The position numbers and the translations under genes are program-made. Of a stretch of DNA of 14,556 bases, positions 1 through 7,450 are shown piece by piece. Numbering within the stretch: the stretch's first letter is position 1; the number at the start of each line of letters is the position of its first letter. The notes beneath the pieces were generated by a model that was given only the letters and a program-made list of their open reading frames with translations, ran no database searches and had not been told where the DNA came from. The stretch spans positions 1 through 14,556 of the forward strand of contig LKNC01000038.1 in assembly GCA_001564255.1 (NCBI GenBank), in the 5' to 3' direction. Origin of the DNA: Natrialbaceae archaeon Tc-Br11_E2g1. Lineage in GTDB: Archaea > Halobacteriota > Halobacteria > Halobacteriales > Natrialbaceae.

Positions 1-863
1 GGGACGGCGTCACCGGGGCGACCCCTCCCGTCGGTCGGCGCGTCCTCGCCGAGCGGTACGTCCACGGCGGTGGGACAGAGGGGAACGTCTCCATCGACTC
101 TCAGTGGTCGTTCCATCGCGAGGGAACCGATCCGGACGGGACGGTCGACCTCGAGGACCTGTCGGTCTTCCCCGTCGCGCCGGCGACCGGCGGCTCAGAC
201 GGCGAGTCGATCGGTGACGCCGTCGAGCGGTTTAAACGCGAGCTCAAGTCCGCGAAACGGGGCGTCACTCTCGAGGACTACGCCGACGTCGCGACGACCA
301 CGCCGGGTCTCCGGTTCGGCCGCGCGACGGCGGCGTGCAGGACCTGCCACACCGTCTCGGGTGACCCGTTCTCGGAAATCGAGATCGTGGTCGTCCCGTA
401 CAGTCCCTCGAGCAGACCGGAGCCGAGTGTGGCGTTCCTCGAGGCCGTTCGAGAACACGTCGGTCGGAACCGACTGCTGACCGACCGGGTGCGTGTCGAC
501 GGCCCGACGTACGTCGAGGTCGGCGCCGACGTCGTCGTGTCGACGACTCGAACCGACCCGGAGCACCGTCTCGCCGACGACGTTCGCGACGCGCTACTCG
601 CGTACCTCGACCCGATATCCGGGTTCGACGGCGGGGGGTGGCCCTTCGGCCGTCCCCTCTACGTCTCCGACGTCAAGGACGTCGTCGGCGCGATCTCCGA
701 CGTCGACTACGTCCTCTCGGTGACGATCACGCCCCGCGGTGACAGCGAGATCGACGACAACGGAAACGTCCTCATCCCCGACCTCTCGCTTTTCGCACTC
801 GCGGAGAACGACGTCTCGGTCACGATCGCCGATCACGCCGACCTCGATGAGGGACGGCGATGA
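1..863 (+). CDS. Baseplate assembly protein, gpJ/TIGR02243 type (5' truncated by window)
   Basis: The reading frame is open from base 3 to the TGA at 861-863, giving about 286 C-terminal residues; the start lies outside the window. Visible landmarks match the C-terminal half of the 'putative baseplate assembly protein' family (Baseplate_J/TIGR02243): RYVHGGGTEGN at 54-86, RGVTLEDYADVATTTPG at 258-308, the strand EIEIVVVPYSPSS near 377-415, and GWPFGRPLYVSDV at 636-674, which corresponds to the family's usual GWPFGR signature. In contractile tails and extracellular contractile injection systems (eCIS) this protein forms the baseplate wedge that links sheath, hub and fibres. The stop overlaps the next start as ATGA (860-863), implying translational coupling. 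A CxxC (RTCHT region, about 339-353) is visible but I assign it no role. The family call is from recall of motifs, not a search. Confidence 0.85.
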   Translation, partial: DGVTGATPPVGRRVLAERYVHGGGTEGNVSIDSQWSFHREGTDPDGTVDLEDLSVFPVAPATGGSDGESIGDAVERFKRELKSAKRGVTLEDYADVATTTPGLRFGRATAACRTCHTVSGDPFSEIEIVVVPYSPSSRPEPSVAFLEAVREHVGRNRLLTDRVRVDGPTYVEVGADVVVSTTRTDPEHRLADDVRDALLAYLDPISGFDGGGWPFGRPLYVSDVKDVVGAISDVDYVLSVTITPRGDSEIDDNGNVLIPDLSLFALAENDVSVTIADHADLDEGRR

Positions 864-3070
864 GCGGCGAGTTCGCGTTCACGGAGGTGTCGACCCGGGA
901 GGACTGGGACCGGTGGTCGAAACGCAACGTGGTCGTCACCGACGACGGGGTCACGCTCGCGACGGTCCCGACGGTTACGGCGACCGGACTCTGTGACCCA
1001 CCGGTCGACGTCGACTCCTTCCGAAGCGGCGACCTCTGTCTGCTCGAGGATTCCGGCGACGTCGCCGTGTACGACGTCGACGAAGACCGTCTGGTGTCGT
1101 TGTCGTTTCACGAGTACGCTCTCACAGATCCCGTTTCGATCTGTGCGACCGTCGACGACGTCTACGTCCTCGACGGCGAAACCGGTCGACTCAGTGCCTT
1201 CACTCGCCGGACACGCCGCCGCCGGTGGACGTCCGAGCCGCTCGAGGATCCGGTCGCAATCGTCGGATCCGGACGAACGGTGCTCGTACTCGACCGCTCG
1301 AGTGACGGTGGGGGTGCACTCGTTTCGGTCTCCACAGACCGACGACGGACGGTCGCGACCGACCCGCTCGGCACGCCGGTGGCGCTCGCCGCTGACGACG
1401 ACTTGAACGTCTACGTGCTGGACGACCGCGACGGCCGGCGTCGTCTACACTGGTTCGAAGCCGCCGGGACCGACGTCGTCTCCGGGACGCCCGTGACGGT
1501 AGACCTCTCCGACGTCGGGTTCCCCGAGGACGGGTTCACGCCGACCGCGGTCGCGACAGCGTCCCCCGGCGAGGTCCTCCTCGGCGGCGAGACGACGGGG
1601 GACGACGTTCCCTCGCTGTATCGGTACCGGTTCGACGACGGTCGCCTGGTCGAACTTCCGGGGTTCGACCGAGCCTGTACCTCGTTGCTCGGGGTCGCCT
1701 CCGGACGGGACGACGGGAGCATCTGGTACGCCGTCACAGACGAACTGTGCCAGCTCCTCGAGACGCCGCGAAACCGGAAAGACCCCGACAGCACACGGTA
1801 TGAGGGAGAGATACTCGGGCGCTTCGACAGCGGCGACGGGGGGACACAGTGGCACCGAGTGACCTTCGACGTCCAGCAACCGAGAGCCGGCACGCACGTC
1901 GACCTCGACTACTTCGCGACCAGCGAGACAGGACCGGAGATAACCGCGATCGACGGCCTCGACCGGGACGGCATCGAAGCGCTTCGAAGCGTCGACGTCG
2001 AGGACGTCTGGTCGTTCGCCGCGTTGGAGCCCACACACGTCGCCGAGGTCGTCCCGGGAGCGACCCACGAGCGGGCCTCGCGCTGGCTCGAGGACGCCCA
2101 CGACGTTCTGAGAGTCCAGTTCGAGGAGGAAGCTACCGCGACGCGGCGGAACGACCCCGACGACGTGTTACTCGAGTCGGCGACGGGTCGGTACCTCGTT
2201 GTCGCCGTCTCGTTCGTCGGCAACAGACGGACCGCACCGCTTTTGGGGCGCCTTCGGGCGTACTGCCCGCGCCAGTCGTACCTCCGACACCTTCCGTCGA
2301 TCTACCGCCAGAACGACGGCGACGCGGCGTTCCTCGAGCGGTTCCTCTCGATTTTCGAGACGGTGTTCGTCGACGTCGAAGAGGAACTCGACGACCTCAC
2401 TCACTACTTCGACCCCCACGAGGTTCCGGCGGAGTACCTGTCGTGGTTGAACGAGTGGCTCGCGGTCGGCGTCGGCGAGACCTGGCCCGAGTCCGCTCGC
2501 CGTGAACTCCTCGCGAGAGCGCCCGAACTCTACCAGAAACGGGGGACTCGTGAGGGCCTCCGGGAGATGCTCGACCTCTACTTCTCCCACGTCAGCCTGC
2601 CCGCCCCGTCCGCCGAACGGCCCCTCGAGTTGACCGAGCGGTCGCTGTCGGAACTCGTCTCTCAGGGATACCTGACCGAAAGGGAGGCCACGGTCGAACG
2701 CGAACGCCTCCGCGACGCCCTGACCGACCGTGACGAGGTCAGACAGCGCGGGGCGGCGATCGTCGAGTACGCCGACCTCGAGGTGATCGATCACGCGGAA
2801 CTCGAGAAGGCCTACGCCGACCTCTTGGGCCATCCCCACCGGTTTCTGGTTCTGGTCGACCCGGATCTCCCCGACGAGCACGCGCGGGAAGTCGAGCGAA
2901 TCGTCGAGTCCGAGAAGCCAGCCCACACCGTCGCCAGTACGGTCTCACTGCGCTCTCGGATGCAACTCGGGGAAAACACCTATTTAGGTATCAATTCAAT
3001 GCTACCGAAACGACGGTACGAGATCGGACACTCGGCGCTCGGTCAAGAGACCACGCTACCGGAGACCTGA
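860..3070 (+). CDS. Tail protein: beta-propeller-like region + HhH-like insert + P2 gpI-like (TIGR02242) domain
   Basis: This 736-aa protein starts at an ATG overlapping the upstream stop. Residues 1-300 are repetitive beta-rich sequence with recurring 'xVYVLDxxxGRL' blades (100-115, 183-200), suggesting an NHL/PQQ-like propeller. Residues about 360-412 (ITAIDGLDRDGIEALR, then ...VAEVVPGATHERASRWLEDA) resemble a pair of helix-hairpin-helix motifs. Residues 473-575 (SYLRHLPSIYR, FLERFLSIFE, YLSWLNEWLAV, QKRGTREGLREMLDLYF) match the P2 gpI/TIGR02242 tail domain, as in Afp12-like eCIS proteins. The C-terminus has HRFLVLVDPDLPD (660-672) and ESEKPAHTVAST (683-694), also family-typical. P2 gpI-type proteins sit in the baseplate next to gpJ, which fits the neighbour. 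The 590-650 stretch is helical and resembles a SHOCT segment; I do not call it. The propeller could present a ligand-binding or host-binding surface; that is inference. Confidence 0.85.
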   Translation: MSGEFAFTEVSTREDWDRWSKRNVVVTDDGVTLATVPTVTATGLCDPPVDVDSFRSGDLCLLEDSGDVAVYDVDEDRLVSLSFHEYALTDPVSICATVDDVYVLDGETGRLSAFTRRTRRRRWTSEPLEDPVAIVGSGRTVLVLDRSSDGGGALVSVSTDRRRTVATDPLGTPVALAADDDLNVYVLDDRDGRRRLHWFEAAGTDVVSGTPVTVDLSDVGFPEDGFTPTAVATASPGEVLLGGETTGDDVPSLYRYRFDDGRLVELPGFDRACTSLLGVASGRDDGSIWYAVTDELCQLLETPRNRKDPDSTRYEGEILGRFDSGDGGTQWHRVTFDVQQPRAGTHVDLDYFATSETGPEITAIDGLDRDGIEALRSVDVEDVWSFAALEPTHVAEVVPGATHERASRWLEDAHDVLRVQFEEEATATRRNDPDDVLLESATGRYLVVAVSFVGNRRTAPLLGRLRAYCPRQSYLRHLPSIYRQNDGDAAFLERFLSIFETVFVDVEEELDDLTHYFDPHEVPAEYLSWLNEWLAVGVGETWPESARRELLARAPELYQKRGTREGLREMLDLYFSHVSLPAPSAERPLELTERSLSELVSQGYLTEREATVERERLRDALTDRDEVRQRGAAIVEYADLEVIDHAELEKAYADLLGHPHRFLVLVDPDLPDEHAREVERIVESEKPAHTVASTVSLRSRMQLGENTYLGINSMLPKRRYEIGHSALGQETTLPET

Positions 3071-3077
3071 ACCACCG

Positions 3078-3110
3078 ATGCAACCACTATCCACCACCGA
3101 TAACCGATGA
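3078..3110 (+). CDS. Possible 10-codon linker ORF (MQPLSTTDNR) overlapping the next start
   Basis: This ATG-initiated 10-codon frame lies in the 36-nt gap between the tail gene and the next gene. Its TGA overlaps the following start as ATGA (3107-3110). It could be a ribosome-reinitiation bridge, but ORFs this short arise easily by chance, so confidence is low. The direct repeat ACCACCGAT (3071-3079 and 3093-3101) lies in the same gap. Confidence 0.15.
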   Translation: MQPLSTTDNR

Positions 3111-4369
3111 AGGAACGACGAGAGCACGACAGATCGGGCGGATTCGAACTACAGAACTTCGAACGCAACCGGTACTTCCAGGGCAAGTTGATGACCGCCC
3201 GGGACATGCAGGCCGAACAGCAGTACCACCTCGACCTCACGCGAACGTTGACACGGTTGACGACCGGAACCGGGATCGTCTCCGGGTTGATCGTCTCGGA
3301 CTTTCAAGACCAAGGTGACGCGTTTCGAATCACGGTCGAACCCGGTGTCGCCATCGACGACAAGGGTCGACCGCTGGTCGTCAAGAACGCGACGACGAAG
3401 TTGCTCCCCAAGCCCGAGGGCGACGAACTCTACCTCCATCTAAAGTACGAAAAACGGCACAAAGACCACGTACCGGTCCCCGGCGCCGAACCGATGAGCG
3501 ACGAGAAAACCGAAGAGAGCCGGATACTCGAGGTGACGGAACTCCTCTACCGGGAAACGCCACCGCCGGAGTTGGCGTCGGTTCCCGAGATCGAGTTCCC
3601 CGAGTTCGCCCGTCGCTCCGATGTCAACCCGGCTGACCTGGCGGCAGCCGTCGCCGAGTCGTATCACGAAATCCACCGGGCTACGCTCGAGGCCGACTCC
3701 GAACCGACGATCTTTCTCGGATCGTTCAAGAAGACCCCCGACGGCGACTGGCAGCCGGGAAGTGAGACGAAACGTCGGCCGATGGTCTACGACAACGAGA
3801 TGCTGTTCGACCTGTTCATCTCTCACGTCGCCGACACGGACAACCCACACCGGACCACCGTCGCCGAACCGACCGACTACGTCGAGAGCGAACTCGACCG
3901 GATCGAGGGCTTCGCGATGCGACTCGAGGCGCTGACCGCGGAACTGTCGACTCTCCAGGACGACGTCGACCGTCACACGGCGTACGCCACCAGAAAGTCG
4001 CTGAAGACGACCGTTCGACTGTTCGACCGGGTCGACGACCGATTCGACGCCGGTCCCGACGCGAGCAAACTCGTCGTCGGCATCATCGACCTCGCACGGC
4101 AGGGGATACGCGAGGATATCCACACCGACGCCGACGCCTACTTCGGGGTGTGTCGCCGGATCCACGATCGTGCGGCCGAGTTGCTCGAACACCTCGAGAG
4201 CGAGGTGACTACGCCGACGGCGGGCAGTTACCGCAGTGCACTCGCCGACCTCGAGTCGGCGATCGAGGACGAATCGCTGCTCGATACCGCCATCTCACTG
4301 GACAAACTGGCCGAATCGGCCGATTCCCTACAACGGCGCTACGGTGTCGTCCCGGAGGCGAGTGACTGA
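3107..4369 (+). CDS. eCIS-associated protein with tail-fibre-like DNPH motif
   Basis: This 420-aa protein's N-terminus (residues 17-60) carries NFERNRYFQGKLMTARDMQA followed by LTRLTTGTGIVSGLIV. I associate this motif with proteins of unknown role in eCIS and tail-like loci, where it usually reads as NRYFxGKLMTxxDFxxEQ. Residues 75-125 are beta-rich (ITVEPGVAIDDKGRPLVV). HVADTDNPHRTTVAEPTDYV (240-259) resembles the 'HxxDxxNPHxVTxxQ' motif common in phage tail-fibre and collar proteins. Residues 257-300 and 340-410 look helical, possibly coiled-coil. No signal peptide or TM segment is seen. A structural role at the baseplate or fibre is likely from motif and context, but the exact function is unknown. 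It lies 36 nt after the tail gene, in the same orientation, with no evident promoter between. The ATG at 3107 is chosen because the conserved motif begins 17 residues in. Confidence 0.8.
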   Translation: MKERREHDRSGGFELQNFERNRYFQGKLMTARDMQAEQQYHLDLTRTLTRLTTGTGIVSGLIVSDFQDQGDAFRITVEPGVAIDDKGRPLVVKNATTKLLPKPEGDELYLHLKYEKRHKDHVPVPGAEPMSDEKTEESRILEVTELLYRETPPPELASVPEIEFPEFARRSDVNPADLAAAVAESYHEIHRATLEADSEPTIFLGSFKKTPDGDWQPGSETKRRPMVYDNEMLFDLFISHVADTDNPHRTTVAEPTDYVESELDRIEGFAMRLEALTAELSTLQDDVDRHTAYATRKSLKTTVRLFDRVDDRFDAGPDASKLVVGIIDLARQGIREDIHTDADAYFGVCRRIHDRAAELLEHLESEVTTPTAGSYRSALADLESAIEDESLLDTAISLDKLAESADSLQRRYGVVPEASD

Positions 4370-4371
4370 CC

Positions 4372-4440
4372 ATGGGGCGCTCTTCCCCCGTCGGACGTCC
4401 AGTCCACCACGAACCGGTGAGCGAGAGGCTGATGAAGTGA
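4372..4440 (+). CDS. Possible 22-codon linker ORF in the eCIS operon
   Basis: An ATG lies 2 nt after the preceding stop (TGA-CC-ATG). The 22-codon frame (MGRSSPVGRPVHH..., ending LMK) stops at 4438-4440, overlapping the next gene's ATG as TGATG. This geometry suits termination-reinitiation. The peptide is short, basic and resembles out-of-frame haloarchaeal sequence, so it may have no function as a protein. Confidence 0.2.
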   Translation: MGRSSPVGRPVHHEPVSERLMK

Positions 4441-5408
4441 TGAATCCGATTGCATTCCTCACGGGCGTCGTCCGCACTACGGGACGGAAGCTACGATCGA
4501 GTTACAGACTGCTGAAAGCCAAACTGTTCGGGTTCGTTCCGTGGCGGTTGCTTTCGGGAAAGCTCTTGGTCGCGGCGTTCGTTCTCCTGTTGTTCGCGCT
4601 GTCTTGGGGCTTTGTGATCGTACTCGCGATCGCGCTCGGAAACGAGCGCCTCGAGGCCGTTGCAACCGAAGCTGGTACGGTATTCGGGGGTGCCTTCCTC
4701 GTCGCGTTCGTCGCGTTCTCCGTCGTTTGGTGGCTCGACCGCCTCGGCGTGGTCAGGACGGTCGCCGTCGAGAGCGGGTTTCGCCAGCGAACCAGGCTGT
4801 CTACCGCGCTCGTGGCACTCGTCGTCGGAACCGTCCTCGCGGCGCTGGTCGGCGGGGTGAGCGAGTCCCTCCTCGGTCGGTACACGTCCCAGCGCATCCT
4901 CGCTCTCGACGGGTGGTACCTCGCGCTCACGGTTGCGCTCGTCTGGGCGGCGAGTATCGGTGTCGCCTACTACGCCTTCCACCGGCAAAACCGTGGGTTT
5001 CTGCGTACTGACCTCGAGATCGTTTCGCTTCACAGGTACGACGACGATTCACGCGAACTCGTTATCCGGAACGAAAGCGACGGGTACGTCGACTTCCGAA
5101 AGGCCAAACTCGTCGACACCACCGGCGACCGGTACCGTCTCGACGTCGAGACGGTTCTCCGTCCGGGTGAAGCCGGCACGTTCGAACTGCCGGCGGAGTT
5201 CAAACTCGAAACGGTCGAGTTCGAGGCCCCGCCCGGGCTGGGCGTGCTGTACGGCGACACGGTCAAAAACGTCTGGATCTACGTCCGAACCGGCGAGATG
5301 TTCGTCCTCGAGTGGGACGGACGCGAACCGACGAAGACGGAGTTCAGCGAAGAGGACATCGTCGACTCCGACGCCGACTCGGTCGAGGAGGCGGTCCCGA
5401 CGGCTTGA
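4440..5408 (+). CDS. Four-TM membrane protein with beta-rich cytoplasmic C-terminal domain
   Basis: This 322-aa protein is called from the ATG at 4440; GTG at 4437 is an adjacent alternative. The frame stays open upstream to 4236 but there it is out-of-frame sequence of the preceding gene, so the longer start is rejected. A purine-rich GAGAGG at 4423-4428 could be a ribosome-binding site. Residues 1-40 are basic and amphipathic (GRKLRSSYRLLKAKLFGF). Four TM segments follow at about 42-66, 78-99, 121-142 and 158-181. The soluble C-terminal part (190-295) has beta-sandwich character: ELVIRNESDGYVDF, KAKLVDTTGDRYRL and a turn RPGEAGTFELP. This order is reminiscent of lamin-tail or Ig-like domains, though I cannot assign a family. 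The end is acidic (SEEDIVDSDADSVEE). As last gene of the probable operon it may anchor or regulate the injection machinery at the membrane; this is inference. Confidence 0.8.
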   Translation: MNPIAFLTGVVRTTGRKLRSSYRLLKAKLFGFVPWRLLSGKLLVAAFVLLLFALSWGFVIVLAIALGNERLEAVATEAGTVFGGAFLVAFVAFSVVWWLDRLGVVRTVAVESGFRQRTRLSTALVALVVGTVLAALVGGVSESLLGRYTSQRILALDGWYLALTVALVWAASIGVAYYAFHRQNRGFLRTDLEIVSLHRYDDDSRELVIRNESDGYVDFRKAKLVDTTGDRYRLDVETVLRPGEAGTFELPAEFKLETVEFEAPPGLGVLYGDTVKNVWIYVRTGEMFVLEWDGREPTKTEFSEEDIVDSDADSVEEAVPTA

Positions 5409-5517
5409 CAGCCGTCCCACGCTGAAGCGCTGTCTCTCACCGATAACTCAGACTGCCGGAGGTAAGTCGTGGAAGGTTCTCGCCGGGACGGGGTGGCGGG
5501 ACTCTTCACACAGTTCC

Positions 5518-5553
5518 GTCCGATAGTATCGGACTCTTCGGAGAGTGTCCGAT
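5518..5553. repeat. 17-bp perfect palindrome plus third half-site (GTCCGAT x3)
   Basis: GTCCGATAGTATCGGAC at 5518-5534 is a perfect inverted repeat with 8-bp arms around a central G. A third copy of the half-site, GTCCGAT, follows at 5547-5553. The second and third copies can pair with each other (ATCGGAC 5528-5534 with GTCCGAT 5547-5553) around ACTC-TTCG-GAG, giving a stem capped by a TTCG-type loop. It could be a regulator operator or mutually exclusive RNA hairpins ending the upstream operon transcript. It lies about 110 nt after the membrane-protein stop and about 80 nt upstream of the RR1 promoter block. Confidence 0.6.
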
Positions 5554-5614
5554 CGACCCACACGAAAGAGCCCCGGGGTCGGTCGACCACGGCGTAGCTA
5601 CCAGCGATACCACC

Positions 5615-5637
5615 GTATGGGGGTACTCAATTTATTA
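5615..5637 (+). promoter_or_regulatory. RR1 promoter: GTATG-N2-GGTAC-N4-TTTATTA
   Basis: TTTATTA at 5631-5637 is a good haloarchaeal TATA-type element; a start of transcription near 5661 would be expected. GTATG (5615-5619) and GGTAC (5622-5626) lie directly upstream. The same three elements, with identical spacing, occur upstream of the second regulator gene at 9330-9352. Another GTAC lies downstream at 5650-5653. The block probably combines the core promoter with a regulator-binding site. Confidence 0.65.
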
Positions 5638-5667
5638 GTGCCTACCCGAGTACAGTAGCAAACGACC

Positions 5668-5760
5668 ATGTTCGGCCTTGACACATCACTTCGCCGTCCG
5701 AGTACCTGCGTACGCAGCGTCCGTCGAGCAGTCCCCAGCGACAGGACGGAGGGGCCGTAA
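5668..5760 (+). CDS. Possible 30-codon upstream ORF of RR1
   Basis: This is the first ATG after the predicted transcription start (about 37 nt from the first base of the TATA box). It opens a 30-codon frame beginning MFGLDTSLRRPS and ending at TAA 5758-5760, two bases before the RR1 ATG (TAA-GA-ATG). The peptide is basic and not recognisable. The same geometry upstream of RR2 makes a leader or coupling role plausible. A coding role is unproven. Confidence 0.35.
   Translation: MFGLDTSLRRPSTCVRSVRRAVPSDRTEGP
5748..5754 (+). promoter_or_regulatory. Ribosome-binding site of RR1 (GGAGGGG)
   Basis: GGAGGGG lies 8 nt before the ATG at 5763 and matches the anti-Shine-Dalgarno. It supports that ATG as the start even though an upstream ORF precedes it on the leadered transcript. 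Confidence 0.6.
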
Positions 5761-5762
5761 GA

Positions 5763-7382
5763 ATGTCCCTGCGGGCGGCCAACTCGAGGGCGACGGGCGC
5801 TATCACGGACCGCATCGACGTTCTGTTAGTCGACGACGACGAGCTGTGGGGGCGGGTTACGGCCCGGTTGCTCGAGGGTGAGATCGACGGTGCCGTCGTC
5901 GACACGGTAAACAGCCTCGAGGAAGGGCGAGAACGGTTCGCCGCTACCGATCCCGACTGCGTGGTCTGTGACTATCAGCTGGGTGACGGAACCGGGTTAG
6001 CGCTGCTCGAAACCGTCCGCGAGAGTCACCCCAAACTGCCGTTTATCCTCGTTACCGGCCGGGGGGACGAGTCGATCGCGAGCGAGGCGATCGGGTGTGG
6101 CGTCACCGACTACATTCCCAAAGAGTGCGACGACGACCAGGGTGAACTGCTGGCGAACCGGGTCACGAAGGCCGTCCAGTCCTATCGGACCGAACGAGCC
6201 CTCGAACGAGAGCGTCGGGGGAAGAACGCGGTCATCGAGATCCAGACGGCGACGACGAGCCAGAGGGACCTCTACAACGAGTTTTGCTCCCTGCTCGTCG
6301 ACGACCACGAGTACACGTGTGCGTGGGTTGGGGTGAAAGGCGAAACCGGACGGATCGTCCCCCAAGCCGTCGCCGGGCGTGAGGGGTACGTCACCGAGGC
6401 GATCTTCCCCGGAACGGGGGACCCCCAGACCACAGAGCCGGCGGTGAGCGCCCTCGAGCGAAAGGAGTCGGTCGTCTCACCGCTGATCCTCGAGGAAACC
6501 GACACCGACTGCGAGCGGTGGCGAGCGATCGCCAGTCGGTACGGCTTCGACAGCGGCGCGGGTATTCCGATCGCCTACGAGGGGATCCAGTACGGCGTGG
6601 TGGGTGTGTACACGTCGGGAACGACGATCGGCCGCCGGCGCCGACGGGCCCTCGAGGAGTACGCCGAAATCGTCGGCTACGCCCACCACACAGCCGAGTG
6701 GAAACGATCGTTGCTGTCGACGCGACCGGTAGCCGTCGACGTCGAACTCGCCGACGAGACGGCCCCACTGGTGGCACTCGCCACGCGGCTGCCCGACGAC
6801 GTCTCGGTCGAGGTGCCGTCAGTAGTCGACCGCGCCGACGGGGACACCCTCTATCTCGCTCGCGTCACTGGCCTGCCAGCAGAGGAGTTCAGAGACTGTG
6901 TCACCGCCTGTCCGGGTCTCGAACTGCGCGATCTCGACTCCGACAGGGGCGATACCCGTTCGTTCCCGTGTCACCTCCTGGCGCGCTCGCGGACGCCGGA
7001 GTCGATACTGGCGGTCCACGGCGCCCAGTTCGACCGGACGTACGTCACCGACGGCGGTGTGGTCGTCGCAGCTCGCCTCCCCGACAGCGGACTGGTTCCG
7101 GAAATCGTCGACGCGCTGAGCAACGTCTACGACGACGTGGCTGTCTCGAGTATCTGGTCGGACACGACCGACGAGGGGACCAAAAGCGCCGCTGACCTCC
7201 TCGAACCGCTGACGACCAAACAGCGGGACGTGTTGTGCCACGCCTACCACGACGGCTACTTCGAACTCCCACGGGGCTCGAGTGCGACCGACCTCGCCGA
7301 CCAGTTCGACATCGCCCGAGCGACGCTCACCCAGCACCTGCGGGCGTCCGAACGCAAACTGCTCGATCAGATCTTCAAGTGA
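5763..7382 (+). CDS. Response regulator 1: REC + GAF-like + Bat domain + HTH_10
   Basis: This 539-aa cytoplasmic transcription regulator has its receiver domain at residues 18-138, with acidic cluster D24-D26, phospho-acceptor D70 in CDYQLGDG, T98 in LVTG and K120 in the IPKE motif. All receiver residues are present, so it should be phosphorylated by a partner kinase. Residues about 155-312 form a GAF-like sensor region (CAWVGVKGETG, AGIPIAYEGIQYGVVGVY). Residues 315-470 match the bacterio-opsin-activator output domain. The C-terminus (482-536: LTTKQRDVLCHAYHDGYFELPR, then DLADQFDIARATLTQHLRASERKLL) is a textbook HTH_10 DNA-binding domain. The kinase gene 68 nt downstream is its likely partner. 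It is paralogous to the gene at 9446; for example, PDCVVCDYQLGDGTGL is identical in both. Target genes are unknown; the shared promoter block suggests autoregulation. Confidence 0.92.
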   Translation: MSLRAANSRATGAITDRIDVLLVDDDELWGRVTARLLEGEIDGAVVDTVNSLEEGRERFAATDPDCVVCDYQLGDGTGLALLETVRESHPKLPFILVTGRGDESIASEAIGCGVTDYIPKECDDDQGELLANRVTKAVQSYRTERALERERRGKNAVIEIQTATTSQRDLYNEFCSLLVDDHEYTCAWVGVKGETGRIVPQAVAGREGYVTEAIFPGTGDPQTTEPAVSALERKESVVSPLILEETDTDCERWRAIASRYGFDSGAGIPIAYEGIQYGVVGVYTSGTTIGRRRRRALEEYAEIVGYAHHTAEWKRSLLSTRPVAVDVELADETAPLVALATRLPDDVSVEVPSVVDRADGDTLYLARVTGLPAEEFRDCVTACPGLELRDLDSDRGDTRSFPCHLLARSRTPESILAVHGAQFDRTYVTDGGVVVAARLPDSGLVPEIVDALSNVYDDVAVSSIWSDTTDEGTKSAADLLEPLTTKQRDVLCHAYHDGYFELPRGSSATDLADQFDIARATLTQHLRASERKLLDQIFK

Positions 7383-7450
7383 ACCGCCATCCCCACGCCC
7401 ACCCGGCAGGTTACTCCGTCACACAGATGTGGTAGAGCACGGAAGTTCAG

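Noticed and set aside
2630..2830. SHOCT-like helical segment in the tail protein (residues about 590-650)
   Set aside because: Only a loose resemblance (LVSQGYLTEREATVERERL). The segment is internal rather than C-terminal, and plain helical linker is equally likely.
3071..3101. Direct repeat ACCACCGAT (3071-3079 and 3093-3101)
   Set aside because: Nine bases in a short spacer with simple composition; no partner elsewhere was noticed and no function can be argued.
4236..4439. 68-codon upstream extension of the membrane protein frame
   Set aside because: It overlaps the end of the preceding gene out of frame and translates to Ser/Pro/Arg-rich sequence typical of a wrong frame. The TM protein starts naturally at 4440.
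5499..5539. Direct repeat GGACTCTTC (5499-5507 and 5531-5539)
   Set aside because: The second copy is part of the palindrome/hairpin region, and two 9-mers 32 bp apart are weak evidence by themselves.
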